Origin: CAYJAZ01 sp964369185
Lineage (GTDB): Bacteria > Desulfobacterota > Desulfovibrionia > Desulfovibrionales > Desulfovibrionaceae
Assembly (NCBI GenBank): GCA_964369185.1
Contig: CAYJEN010000003.1
Span: 28,200 to 92,199, forward strand
Direction: 5' to 3'
DNA length: 64,000 nucleotides
Shown: one piece after another, positions 17,374 to 26,463 of the stretch
How positions within the stretch are numbered: position 1 is the first letter of the stretch
Layout: each line of letters opens with the position of its first letter
Made by a program: the position numbers and the translations under genes
Notes under the pieces: generated by a model
Database searches by the model: none
Seen by the model: the letters and a program-made list of their open reading frames with translations, nothing else
What the model was told of the DNA's origin: nothing

Positions 17374-18411
17374 ATGTCAGAATTATGTGTTGCGGTTGTT
17401 GGTGCTACAGGTGTAGTTGGACGTGAAATGCTTAAAACTTTGGAAGAAAGAAACTTCCCTATGACAGAAATTAGAGCTCTCGCATCTGCTCGTTCAGCAG
17501 GGATGAAAGTTCCTTTTAGAGATATTGAAATCACAGTTGAAGAACTTAAAGAAGATAGCTTTGAAGGTGTTGATATTGCAATATTTTCAGCTGGTGGTTC
17601 AACAAGTGAAAAGTTTGCACCATTTGCAGCTCGTTCAGGCTGTATTGTTGTAGATAACTCATCGCACTGGCGTATGGATGAACGTTGCCCACTCGTTATT
17701 CCTGAAGTAAATGCACATGCTCTTGAAAGACATAATGGTATTATTGCTAACCCAAACTGCTCAACAATTCAAATGCTTGTAGCTCTTAAACCTATTCACG
17801 ACGTTGCTAAAATCGAACGCATAATAGTATCTACCTACCAAGCTGTATCAGGAACAGGGAAAGCGGCTATTGAGGAATTAGAAAATCAAGTTCGTCAACT
17901 TTATTCAATGAAAGAAATTGAAAGCAATGTATATCCGCACCAAATAGCTTTTAACTGCTTACCACATATCGATGTTTTCCTTGATAATGATTACACCAAA
18001 GAAGAAATGAAAATGGTGAATGAAACAAGAAAAATCTTTGAAGATGATACCATTGGCGTAAGTCCAACTGCAGTTCGTGTGCCTGTATTCTACGGACATA
18101 GCGAATCTATCAACGTACAGACTCAAAAGAAAATAACAGCTCATGAAGCTCGTGCAATTCTTAGCCAAGCAGATGGCGTGAAAGTTTACGATAATCCAAA
18201 TGAAAAAATGTATCCAATGCCAATCGATGCTGCTGGCGAAGATGCTGTTTTTGTTGGACGTATACGTGAAGATGAATCTGCGCCTAATTCACTTAATATG
18301 TGGGTAGTGGCTGATAACATCCGTAAAGGTGCAGCTTTGAATGCAGTGCAAATCGCTGAAGCTCTTCTTGAAAAAAATCTTCTTGGTGTAAAAGATAAAA
18401 CTGTATTTTAA
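17374..18411 (+). CDS. asd: Aspartate-semialdehyde dehydrogenase
   Basis: 345 aa. It converts aspartyl phosphate to aspartate semialdehyde with NADPH, for Lys, Met, Thr and diaminopimelate synthesis. The N-terminal nucleotide motif is VAVVGATGVVGREML, and the catalytic Cys is in NPNCSTIQM. YQAVSGTGKAA and the HSESINVQT-type histidine region follow. The ATG at 17374 is preceded by GGAGAGAGAG; a 12-base upstream extension is less likely because the purine-rich site would be inside the coding region. About 230 bases without a gene follow. Confidence 0.95.
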   Translation: MSELCVAVVGATGVVGREMLKTLEERNFPMTEIRALASARSAGMKVPFRDIEITVEELKEDSFEGVDIAIFSAGGSTSEKFAPFAARSGCIVVDNSSHWRMDERCPLVIPEVNAHALERHNGIIANPNCSTIQMLVALKPIHDVAKIERIIVSTYQAVSGTGKAAIEELENQVRQLYSMKEIESNVYPHQIAFNCLPHIDVFLDNDYTKEEMKMVNETRKIFEDDTIGVSPTAVRVPVFYGHSESINVQTQKKITAHEARAILSQADGVKVYDNPNEKMYPMPIDAAGEDAVFVGRIREDESAPNSLNMWVVADNIRKGAALNAVQIAEALLEKNLLGVKDKTVF

Positions 18412-18638
18412 TACGTTAAGACTTAATCTTATAAGTACTATTAATTGAAATTATATTCCTTTAAACTTGTTTATGCAGATTTAGAGGAATATTTTTTTAA
18501 AACTAATAAATTACAAAATGCTATAAATTTATAAAAAAGTAAAAAAAAATCAAAATAAGCCTAAAGTATTCTAAAAATAAGTCGATAAGTATATAGTAAA
18601 GGGTTATTATGGCTATTTCATAAGAAAGGGGTGAGACT

Positions 18639-18893
18639 ATGTCAGATTTATCTACAAGAAACTCCGTAAAAGACGCTTTATCCTCGCTGAGTGCACTTAT
18701 GGAAGTAACAGAGCAGTGCAATAAATTGAAATTATCTCCGGTAGAAGATGAACAGATTTTAGAAGTTGTTAGGAATGACAACAAAACTGCATTGAACTTT
18801 CAATACGAAAATGTTCTGAGCGTTATTGAGGAATTATCGCAAGTTTGTTACTATAAAGTTAATAAATTCAAAGAGATTCAAACTCGAATCTAA
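18639..18893 (+). CDS. Small hypothetical protein, 84 aa, helical
   Basis: Not recognised. 84 residues, mostly alpha-helical by composition, with two heptad-like stretches (DALSSLSALMEVTEQCNKLK and LSVIEELSQVCYYKVN). Three cysteines/tyrosines lie near the C-terminus, and there is no signal peptide or TM segment. AAGAAAGGGGTGA is a good ribosome site seven bases before the ATG, and a bidirectional terminator follows at once, so it is probably a real, separately transcribed gene. The 227-base gap upstream of it holds only AT-rich sequence, with a TATAGT-type -10 at 18592 as the sole candidate promoter element. Confidence 0.6.
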   Translation: MSDLSTRNSVKDALSSLSALMEVTEQCNKLKLSPVEDEQILEVVRNDNKTALNFQYENVLSVIEELSQVCYYKVNKFKEIQTRI

Positions 18894-18913
18894 AGCATTT
18901 TTTATGAAATAGA

Positions 18914-18953
18914 AAAAGAGGGAAAGCAAAGCTGTTTTCCCTCTTTTGTTTTT
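18914..18953. terminator. Bidirectional terminator
   Basis: AAAAGAGGGAAA (18914-18925) pairs with TTTCCCTCTTTT (18936-18947), with T-runs on both strands, between convergent genes. Confidence 0.88.
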
Positions 18954-18958
18954 AATTA

Positions 18959-19582
18959 TTAGCGAGCATTTTCATTTTTTATTCTTTCAATAATTTCTTC
19001 CGGCAGAATACCTTTATATTCTGCAATAGAGAGATATTTATTAATATTTTTTATTTCGCCACTTTTCAAATCTTTTGTGTACTGGAAATAAACAAGCTGT
19101 ATGTGAGATTCTTTAAACTTCATATTTATCTTTACCATATATTCTGTAAGAGCATCAATCGTTAAATCCGGATCTTTTTTATCAAGCATATCCATGTAAA
19201 GAAAAACTACTCTGCATGGAGTTTTGAGAAGATTTATTAATCGTTCAATTCTTCTATCGTATTTTTCTCTAGCTTCTTTAAATGCATCTTCAAAGGGGAT
19301 ATTGTTTCTAAAGTCGTGATTAAATATCATTCCGTTTTTAGGATTCATATAGGCATCAAAGTTTTCGGGAGGTGTCGCTGGAGGATATGGAATTAAGTTT
19401 TCAATATCAAGAAAGCCTTCAAAGTCATTAAGTAGAAAATCGAGACGCGTTCTAAGATTTGCTCCCATAAGCCAGTCGAAAGGAGCTGAAAAATGTCTTT
19501 CTTTTGTATCTTTCAGCATATTTGCAACAAAACAAGCCTCACCTAGAGATATTATGTGATCATAGCCGGGTTTTTTTAACAT
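18959..19582 (-). CDS. DUF1796-like (putative papain-like cysteine peptidase) protein
   Basis: 207 aa. The N-terminus HIISLGEACFVANMLK followed by FSAPFDWLMG is the pattern of the DUF1796 family, described as putative papain-like cysteine peptidases from fold prediction; the Cys in GEAC would be the nucleophile. FNHDF in the middle could supply the His/Asp partners. No signal peptide. In many genomes such proteins are linked to glycan or surface-polysaccharide genes; here the neighbour is a lytic transglycosylase, 12 bases upstream on the same strand. Function in this organism is unknown. The family call rests on memory of the motifs. Confidence 0.65.
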   Translation of the reverse strand: MLKKPGYDHIISLGEACFVANMLKDTKERHFSAPFDWLMGANLRTRLDFLLNDFEGFLDIENLIPYPPATPPENFDAYMNPKNGMIFNHDFRNNIPFEDAFKEAREKYDRRIERLINLLKTPCRVVFLYMDMLDKKDPDLTIDALTEYMVKINMKFKESHIQLVYFQYTKDLKSGEIKNINKYLSIAEYKGILPEEIIERIKNENAR

Positions 19583-19594
19583 AATTATAACCTT

Positions 19595-20704
19595 TTACCC
19601 ATTGTGGGCATAGTAAGCATTTTTTGCACCGACAACTTTTGTAATAAATCGACGAGTTTCAGGACTTGGGAAGAAGAGCTGTATTTTTCTATATACTTCT
19701 GCAGGAGGAAGAGAATTTATATTTTCAAAAGCTTGCTCTCCAACACCAAAAAGCTTTAATACTCGACTTGAACCACCATTATAAGCTGCAATCATGCAAT
19801 ATTCACGAGAGAGCGGATTATGTATTCTATTAAAATGTCGTGAATTTAGTAAGTGCAAATAAGTTGTGCCATAGAGGATATTTGTTGCAGGATCATGCAA
19901 CATATCAGGGCTAAGCGGAATCTCTTTTTTGAGATAGCTGTGCACTTCAGCACCGGCAGTTGCAAGAACAATCTGCATAAGACCATGAGCATCTCTATTA
20001 CTTACAGCATTAGGATTAAATCCGCTTTCAACATGCATAACAGCAAGAATTAAGGATGGTGACAGTCTATATTTTCTTGCATTTTGTCTTGCTAGTTCGA
20101 TATATCTTTTTGAGCGTTGATAAAGTGGAGTAGATTGAAGCTGTGGGTCAATAGGTAATTCTCTATATTGAATGAAGAAAGGGTTTACGATATCTTCATA
20201 AGGCATAAAAGGTAAACAGATAGGTCCACTTACATAATTGTAGTTGCTTGAAAGCATAAAATTTGTAGGAGCGGACGAATGTGTTGTGGAAAAATAACCA
20301 AGAGAATTTTTAGGGCTATGCTCTTCTACAAAGTTATTAATGAAATCAAGTGTAAATAGATTCTCTTTTTGAGAGATTCCGGCAGGAAGAGCTTTTGTAG
20401 TTAAGTTTTTTAGAGGATTTAGTTCTGCACTGCCGTTATTCGTCAAAAGGTTGACTGAATTTGCTTCAATAAGAATTAAAGGTTGATTTTGTTCAAAAGA
20501 ATAATCGTCAATAGTATGAATATTCATCTGAATTTTTGAGCGATATTCTTCAGCAGAAAGTTCATGAGTAAATGGAAAGCGAGTAGAAACTTGAGAAAGG
20601 GAAGATACTTTCTCATGAAGAACCGGTGGTTTAGGAGTAAAGGCGGTAAGTGATGTCAGCAAGCTAACAAAAACAACTGCTGAAAGTATTTTTGTTATAC
20701 GCAT
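19595..20704 (-). CDS. Lytic transglycosylase (SLT domain), exported
   Basis: 369 aa from the ATG at 20704, which gives a clear signal peptide (KILSAVVFVSLLTSLTAF) and has an AGAGG site seven bases upstream. A longer frame to 20815 would put 37 non-hydrophobic residues ahead and overlap sdaA. The C-terminal SLT domain (about residues 240-365) has the catalytic Glu in AVMHVESGFNPNAVS, then GLMQI, NILYGTTYL and IAAYNGG. The enzyme cleaves peptidoglycan glycan strands to 1,6-anhydro products. The middle 150 residues have no recognised domain. It is in a minus-strand series sdaA - SLT - DUF1796. Confidence 0.88.
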   Translation of the reverse strand: MRITKILSAVVFVSLLTSLTAFTPKPPVLHEKVSSLSQVSTRFPFTHELSAEEYRSKIQMNIHTIDDYSFEQNQPLILIEANSVNLLTNNGSAELNPLKNLTTKALPAGISQKENLFTLDFINNFVEEHSPKNSLGYFSTTHSSAPTNFMLSSNYNYVSGPICLPFMPYEDIVNPFFIQYRELPIDPQLQSTPLYQRSKRYIELARQNARKYRLSPSLILAVMHVESGFNPNAVSNRDAHGLMQIVLATAGAEVHSYLKKEIPLSPDMLHDPATNILYGTTYLHLLNSRHFNRIHNPLSREYCMIAAYNGGSSRVLKLFGVGEQAFENINSLPPAEVYRKIQLFFPSPETRRFITKVVGAKNAYYAHNG

Positions 20705-20808
20705 AGAGTACCTCTTAATATAATCTGTCAATGTAGAATAATTGACAACTAATAGGTTTTCTCTTGATTTTGCAAGATGCGTGCCGTTCATAAAGCAATC
20801 ATCCTTAC

Positions 20809-22185
20809 TTAACAAGTTACCATACTCACGGCAAGCCCGCCGAGTGAGGTTTCTTTAAATTTTGTGTGCATTTCTCTACCCGTTTCATTCATAGCAAGAA
20901 TAGCCGCATCAAGCCTTACTCTATGTGACTGTGGATTTTCAGTTCTGGCAAGAAGATAAGCATTGTATGCTTTTAAAGCACCCATAGCATTTCTTTCGAT
21001 ACAAGGAATCTGCACATATCCACCAACAGGGTCACAAGTAAGACCAAGATGGTGCTCTAAGGCTATTTCAGCGGCATTTTCTACAACAATTGATGAATCA
21101 CCCTTACTATGTGCCAGTAAAGCAGCGCCCATAGCAGAAGCAACACCAATTTCACCCTGACAGCCAACCTCAGCTCCTGCAATAGCAGCATTATGTTTTG
21201 CAAGAAAACCAATAGCAGCAGAAGCAAGCATTCCTTCTGTTATAGCTCTATCGCCTACACGCAAGTCATGCTTTAATGCGTAAAGTAGAGAAGGTAGCAC
21301 GCCGGAAGCTCCACACGTAGGTGCAGTTACAATTACACCACCGGAAGCATTTTGTTCAGAAGTTGCAAATGCATGCGCATTTAGGTTTGCAATAAATTTG
21401 TCTGAAGCAAGCGAAAAGTGTAAAGCTCTTTCTTTTAAAACTCTTGCTTTGCGTTCAACTCCTAAAGTACCGGGCAGTAAACCTTCCTCACTCATACCAA
21501 GTGCGACAGATTGCTCCATTTTTGATATAAGCTCACCAAGTTTAAATAGAATATCTGGGCGCGACATTCCGGTAAGTTCCATTTCATTAATAAGAATAAC
21601 TTCGTGAAAAGTAAGACCTGTTTCATGGAAAATATTTTGCAATTCTGACATGTTAGAATATGGATAATAAGGCCTGCCTCTTTCAGGAGGAGTATAACCA
21701 TCCCACTGCAAAAAGCCACCGCCTACAGAATAATATCTCTTTGAAATAACTTCTGTTCTATCACTTGTGTAGAGCGTGCATTCTAAAGTATTATTGTATT
21801 CAAATGGATGTACAATATCAGAAAAGATAATATTATTAAGAGAAAAGTTTACTCTTTTTCCTTGAATTTCAGTAAAGTAACTCTTTTCAAGGGTAGTAAT
21901 TTGTTGAATAAGAGCTGCAGGGCATTCTGATGGTTCATTTCCAAGTAAACCTGCAATGATGGCACTATGTGAACCGTGCCCAATTCCCGTGGCAGAGAGT
22001 GAACCAAAAAGTTTTACTTCTATAAAATATTCATGAGAAGGAAATTGTGATAAATCAACTTCTTTACATAGATTTATAAATTCATATCCGGCACTCATTG
22101 GCGCAATAGTATGGGAAGAGGACGGGCCGGGTCCACATTTAAACAACTCAAATAGAGAAATTGAAACAGGTGTTTGAACTTGCAT
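20809..22185 (-). CDS. sdaA: L-serine dehydratase, iron-sulfur type, single chain
   Basis: 458 aa. It deaminates L-serine to pyruvate and ammonia with a 4Fe-4S cluster. The beta domain opens with CGPGPSSSHTIAPMSAG and the alpha domain has CGASGVLPSLL, GCQGEIGVASAMGAA and CDPVGGYVQIPC, which contain the cluster cysteines. The single-chain fusion of both domains is the E. coli SdaA type. Start ATG 22185 is chosen by GAGG at six bases; a GTG/ATG four codons upstream is less well placed. Serine catabolism would feed pyruvate in an anaerobe. Confidence 0.95.
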   Translation of the reverse strand: MQVQTPVSISLFELFKCGPGPSSSHTIAPMSAGYEFINLCKEVDLSQFPSHEYFIEVKLFGSLSATGIGHGSHSAIIAGLLGNEPSECPAALIQQITTLEKSYFTEIQGKRVNFSLNNIIFSDIVHPFEYNNTLECTLYTSDRTEVISKRYYSVGGGFLQWDGYTPPERGRPYYPYSNMSELQNIFHETGLTFHEVILINEMELTGMSRPDILFKLGELISKMEQSVALGMSEEGLLPGTLGVERKARVLKERALHFSLASDKFIANLNAHAFATSEQNASGGVIVTAPTCGASGVLPSLLYALKHDLRVGDRAITEGMLASAAIGFLAKHNAAIAGAEVGCQGEIGVASAMGAALLAHSKGDSSIVVENAAEIALEHHLGLTCDPVGGYVQIPCIERNAMGALKAYNAYLLARTENPQSHRVRLDAAILAMNETGREMHTKFKETSLGGLAVSMVTC

Positions 22186-22401
22186 AGAGTACCTCAAAAA
22201 ATATTAATGTTTCTTATCAAAAGAACAAAATCTCTTACTTTAGAAACACACTTCAGTATACATTAGATTTATATAAAAGTCTACACAAGAAAGAAGAGTG
22301 TAAGGTTTACTTCTAAAATAATACATTTTAGTAATTTGAAAAGAGGTTATAGTTTTTTATAAAAGGAGAAAAATGTTATAATATTTTAACTATTAGGTTT
22401 A

Positions 22402-23139
22402 TTAGTTTTTAATGTGAACATTTGCTGTAAAAACATATCCATCACCACGAACAGTTTTAATAAACTTTTTAGTGCGCTTATTATCTTCTAATCTTGCTCT
22501 TAACCTACTTACTTGTACATCTATACTTCTATCAAAGGGGCTACGGTCGAGTTGATCGTATCTACCTTGAATTCTGTCAACAAGCTTTTCACGAGAAAGA
22601 ACAACTTGTGGATTTGAAAGAAAGTAGTGAAGTAATCTATACTCAGCGCCACTTAGTTCTATTATAGAACCTTCAGGATTTATAAGATTCCTTGAAGAAC
22701 CATCTAATTCCCAATCTTCAAAAATAAAGGATAACACACCTCTATTTTGTTTTTCGCTATAGTAAGATATTCGTCTTAGTAGTGCGCGGATACGTGCAAC
22801 GAGTTCTCTTTTATCGAAGGGTTTTGAGATATAGTCATCAGCTCCCATTTCAAGACCAAGTACTTTATCAGATGATTCAGCTTGTTTACTATAGAGAATT
22901 AAGGGAATATTTGAAATTTGACGTACTTTTTTACATACTTCAAGAGAATCTTCACTTTTTATGAGGGCGTCAATAAGGAGTAAGTTTATATTTTCTTCTT
23001 CGTCGATTATTTCAAGTTCTTTGTATAAGTCGTCGCTTTTTGTTACTAAAGTAATAGTGTAACCGTGCTCAACCAAGTATTCAGAAAGCATTTTGCTATG
23101 TTCTTCGTCAGAATCGAAAATAATGATATTAGTTGACAT
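22402..23139 (-). CDS. Response regulator, OmpR/PhoB family (orphan here)
   Basis: About 245 aa. The N-terminal receiver domain (1-120) has acidic residues near the start (DSDEE), a candidate phospho-acceptor Asp in LLLIDALIKSED, and the KPFDKREL lysine. The C-terminal winged-helix DNA-binding domain (about 145-240) has the typical LSGAEYRLLHYFLSNPQ and SIDVQVSRLRARLE motifs. The ATG at 23139 has GAGAG five bases upstream, whereas the frame opens with GTG at 23145. No sensor kinase is adjacent. bioY lies just upstream on the same strand. Targets are unknown. Confidence 0.88.
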   Translation of the reverse strand: MSTNIIIFDSDEEHSKMLSEYLVEHGYTITLVTKSDDLYKELEIIDEEENINLLLIDALIKSEDSLEVCKKVRQISNIPLILYSKQAESSDKVLGLEMGADDYISKPFDKRELVARIRALLRRISYYSEKQNRGVLSFIFEDWELDGSSRNLINPEGSIIELSGAEYRLLHYFLSNPQVVLSREKLVDRIQGRYDQLDRSPFDRSIDVQVSRLRARLEDNKRTKKFIKTVRGDGYVFTANVHIKN

Positions 23140-23163
23140 ATTCACTCTCTACTACAGTAGGTT

Positions 23164-23721
23164 TTACTTATTTGAAGCTTCAGTAGTAAGCTTAAGTAAT
23201 TTTTGTTTTTCTACAATGGTGTATATGCTATGAGCGAGTAAAAACTTTAGAACATCCGGAATAAAGAAAGGCGCACAGCCAAGAGCAAAAGCTTTTTCAA
23301 TGCTGATATCAAGACTAAACTTCAACCATGAAACACCACAAATATAGAGAAATATGAGCGAGAGCATAAGTATAGTATAAGCTGAAACTAATTTCTTCCC
23401 ACGCGCAAGACCAGCAAGATAAATAGTTGGAATATAAGCCATAAGAAAACCACCGGTAGGTGACATAAGTGTAGCTAATCCACTTTTTCCACCTGCAAAG
23501 AATGGAAAACCGACAAGACCTAAAAATATGTAGATTGCCATTGCAATAGCAGCTTTTTTACTTCCTAAAATAAGTGCAGTAAGAAAAAGCGTCAAAGGTA
23601 GAGCAGAAAAAGGCACAGGTCCAACCGGAATAGTTATAAATGCTGAAACAGCAAGTAAAGCTGCAAAAAAGGATACCCAAACAATTCCTTGGAGAGATTT
23701 CATGTTCATTGATTCGTTCAT
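23164..23721 (-). CDS. bioY: BioY, biotin transporter substrate-binding (S) component
   Basis: 185-aa membrane protein with about six TM segments. The BioY signature ITIPVGPVPFSALPLTLFLT is at residues 28-47 and SPTGGFLMAYIP in the middle. BioY binds biotin and works with ECF energy-coupling proteins or, in some bacteria, alone; bioM and bioN are not in the window. AGGAAAAAC precedes the ATG at 23721. It is 24 bases downstream of the large GGDEF-TPR gene and 24 bases upstream of the response regulator, so the three may be one transcript. Confidence 0.92.
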   Translation of the reverse strand: MNESMNMKSLQGIVWVSFFAALLAVSAFITIPVGPVPFSALPLTLFLTALILGSKKAAIAMAIYIFLGLVGFPFFAGGKSGLATLMSPTGGFLMAYIPTIYLAGLARGKKLVSAYTILMLSLIFLYICGVSWLKFSLDISIEKAFALGCAPFFIPDVLKFLLAHSIYTIVEKQKLLKLTTEASNK

Positions 23722-23745
23722 TAGTTTTTCCTATGTAAAATTATA

Positions 23746-26130
23746 TTATGCTTGTAAATTTTTTATTGTGAGTTCAGCTCGGCTTGCTTCTTCTATTTTT
23801 CCTTGAGCTCGTAAAGCTTTAGCGTAAATTTTCCAAGCCTCTACATTGTTTTGTCTTTGAGTCATAATAGGTGAAAGCAGCATAGCGGCAAGTGCAGGGT
23901 CTTCATTATTTTCAAGGTAGAGCTTTGCAAGCAATAAAAGACTTCCTGAATCTTGAGGGGCATTACGCAAAGCTGTATGAAGATATTCTCTTGCTTGTGA
24001 TGAGTTATTTTCATTTAAAGCAATTTTTGCAAGTTGCCTGTATGGTGTTGCTTGTCTTGAATCTTTTTCAAGTGCTTTTTTATAATGCTCCACCGCTTGC
24101 ATTGTGCTATTTTCTTCTTCTGCTATTTGCCCAAGTTTGATATGTGCAAAGTAGGTATAATCATCAGATTTTAAACAATAACTGTAATATTTCTTTGCTT
24201 CATTGATATCATTAAGTTTTTGACAAACGCCACCAAGGTTATAATGAACAGCTACATCATCGGGACTAAGTTCAAGAGCTGCATAGAATGCAGACTGAGC
24301 TTCACTGTATCTACCTAAACTTACAAGAGTAACTCCTAAAGAACTTTGTGCTAATGTATTCTTAGGGTCAGCAATAAGCGCACTTTGATACTCTTGCAGA
24401 GCTTCATAAAGTAGCCCTTGAGTTACCAATTTATCCGCAGAAACTGTAAGCGATATTGAATCACAAGTTCCAACATGAGGGAAATCGAGTAATTTAGCGC
24501 AGTCTACAGCTTTTTTGGCATTGTCAAGAGTATCGGTTTGCCTATAGTTTAGCAATGGATATTCTGCTATACCTATAGATACTTTTTGTTTGATATGTCC
24601 ATTTAAAATCATCGACAGAGCTTTATACGCCTTGAGTGTTTCGTAGATATTAAATGCTTGAGTAAGCGGTAAAAATCCAAGAATACTATTGTGTCCATAT
24701 TGAGCTAATATGCAATTATCATTATTGAAATTATACTGCATACGTATTTCTTTATTAAAGATTTGCACAGTTTCAGCAAATATATTTTCAATAGGAATAT
24801 TATTTGTTTTGCTTTCTTCTATATTTATAAGTGTTAATGTGAATTGAGGGTGAGTTACCTTGAGTTCAGCAAAAAGAGTAAGAAAATCTTGATACTTATA
24901 AAGTTGAGTAAAGTTATTTTTAGCTGGTTGTGATTGAGATTGCGCACTTGCACCAAAATCATCAGGGAGTTTTACAAGACTATCGTTCGATTGAATAGGA
25001 AAAGCAGGGTCGTAGAGGATAACCTGTTCAGCTCGTGAATATTCATCAAAAATTTCAACGAGTTGAATTTCACCTTTATATTTTGGAGTGTCGGAATAAC
25101 TATCATTTGAATTATTTTCAGAAGCGTAGACGGAAAACCTTGTGCTTTCACGCAGTCCAACATTTCTTCCAAGATTTATAATGAATTGATTATGCGGAAG
25201 AATTTTAGATATATTTCCGCCCTCACTTATAAGGAGGTTAAATGGAAGGAATACTTTTTCTTGTTCTTTTGCTCTAATTGCTGAATAGTGAGCTTTTGAG
25301 ATAAGATTATGAGCAAGTTCTTTTTCATTTCTATCAGAAATCATAGTATCATAATCTTGAGGGAAAAGAACGTATCCGCAGTGTAAAGGGCAAGAAACAC
25401 GCAAGATTTTGTTTGTTCTGCGTGGAGGAGCTGAGAAAGTTACTGATGATGTTGATTGGCATAAGTTATAAATAAAGTCATTCAAGTCAGCTTTACTTTC
25501 AAGAACTTCCTCGTCAAGAAACAATGCGCAATCGTAATTATTTATACGAGCTAGTAAGGAATCTTCAGGAAGAATATCAAGTATATGCTGAGTAAGTTCA
25601 TGCATGCAATTTTCAGCAAAAAGGTAACCGTATTTTTTTGCAAGATTTGGTAAGTCTGCAAAATGTAGATAAAGCACGCCTACACAACCATGCGTGAGTA
25701 AATTATTTTGTGAAAATTCGGAAAACTCAGTGAAACTTTTACGCATTTTTTCAATTTTATCGCTCAATCTATCGAGTAAAACATGTTGAGAATAGAGTTC
25801 AGTAGTAGAATCGAACTGAATTTCTTTTTTCAACGAAAGTTTTTCAAGAATGAGGTGAATAATAGTCGGCAAAGTAGAAAGTGCTTGCTTTAGTTTCTCT
25901 TTATTTGGTTTCCTAGCTAAGAAAACTGCAAGTAATTCTTCTGAATCCATAAATTTTAATGGAAGAAGAAGCTTTTCTTCATTTTCTAGGTAAAGAGCTT
26001 CCGCAGGTTCGTTAGAAGTAGGGAAGTAGAGAGAACAGCCTTCACAATCAAGAATCGGTGCGATATCATTAAATAAATCGCATTCCATTCTTAGAATATC
26101 GCGTCTAGTGAGTTTGTGTAGTTTTTCCAT
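23746..26130 (-). CDS. Large cytoplasmic protein: two degenerate GGDEF-like domains plus TPR array
   Basis: 794 aa, no signal peptide. The N-terminal part (about 1-100) has a CEGCSLYFP motif and resembles a small sensor-like region. Residues about 110-290 look like a GGDEF fold, but the active-site loop reads NNYDCALFLDE in place of GGDEF. Residues about 425-545 are a second such fold (LTLINIEE ... GHNSILGFLP ... VSIGIAEYP), also without the catalytic motif. From about 565 to the end there are six or so TPR repeats (for example SSLGVTLVSLGRYSEAQSAF and YNLGGVCQKLNDINEAKKYY). Neither GGDEF domain should make c-di-GMP. It could be a scaffold or a nucleotide sensor. Function is not known. Confidence 0.7.
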   Translation of the reverse strand: MEKLHKLTRRDILRMECDLFNDIAPILDCEGCSLYFPTSNEPAEALYLENEEKLLLPLKFMDSEELLAVFLARKPNKEKLKQALSTLPTIIHLILEKLSLKKEIQFDSTTELYSQHVLLDRLSDKIEKMRKSFTEFSEFSQNNLLTHGCVGVLYLHFADLPNLAKKYGYLFAENCMHELTQHILDILPEDSLLARINNYDCALFLDEEVLESKADLNDFIYNLCQSTSSVTFSAPPRRTNKILRVSCPLHCGYVLFPQDYDTMISDRNEKELAHNLISKAHYSAIRAKEQEKVFLPFNLLISEGGNISKILPHNQFIINLGRNVGLRESTRFSVYASENNSNDSYSDTPKYKGEIQLVEIFDEYSRAEQVILYDPAFPIQSNDSLVKLPDDFGASAQSQSQPAKNNFTQLYKYQDFLTLFAELKVTHPQFTLTLINIEESKTNNIPIENIFAETVQIFNKEIRMQYNFNNDNCILAQYGHNSILGFLPLTQAFNIYETLKAYKALSMILNGHIKQKVSIGIAEYPLLNYRQTDTLDNAKKAVDCAKLLDFPHVGTCDSISLTVSADKLVTQGLLYEALQEYQSALIADPKNTLAQSSLGVTLVSLGRYSEAQSAFYAALELSPDDVAVHYNLGGVCQKLNDINEAKKYYSYCLKSDDYTYFAHIKLGQIAEEENSTMQAVEHYKKALEKDSRQATPYRQLAKIALNENNSSQAREYLHTALRNAPQDSGSLLLLAKLYLENNEDPALAAMLLSPIMTQRQNNVEAWKIYAKALRAQGKIEEASRAELTIKNLQA

Positions 26131-26463
26131 ACTTTTTTTTATCTAAATAGTAGCAGATTTGCAAGTTATTTTTGCAATGTTTGAGAATATAATGACTTTC
26201 TTCGTAATATAACGCTCTATTTATTTAGGTAAATTATTCACAACGAAACTATTCACTTTAGTAAGATAATGTAAATTGCTTTATTCAAAGACTATCTAAA
26301 ATTTCAAATATGGTATTGATTATTTTCAAGACAGAAAAGTTAAAAAATCTATTGATTTCTTGAGTGTTTTGGGATATGTTAACCTAATACACTCTAACTA
26401 AGTGACTCTTGCGATTTGGAGATGGCAAGATAATAAAATTTACTGAATAGATAGGAGAATGTC
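26131..26463 (+). promoter_or_regulatory. Regulatory region of the isomerase-kinase-glycosidase cluster
   Basis: This 333-base gap separates divergent genes. A promoter candidate is TTGATT (26352-26357), 17-base spacer, TATGTT (26375-26380). Around the -10 is a spaced dyad GAGTGT (26362-26367) / ACACTC (26389-26394), positioned as an operator. A weaker stem CTTGC (26408-26412) / GCAAG (26425-26429) lies in the leader, and AGGAGA lies just before the isomerase ATG. The left two-thirds is AT-rich with nothing else recognised. Confidence 0.45.

Noticed and set aside
20704..20815. N-terminal extension of the lytic transglycosylase up to 20815
   Set aside because: It would precede the signal peptide with 37 polar residues and overlap sdaA; the ATG at 20704 has a proper ribosome site.
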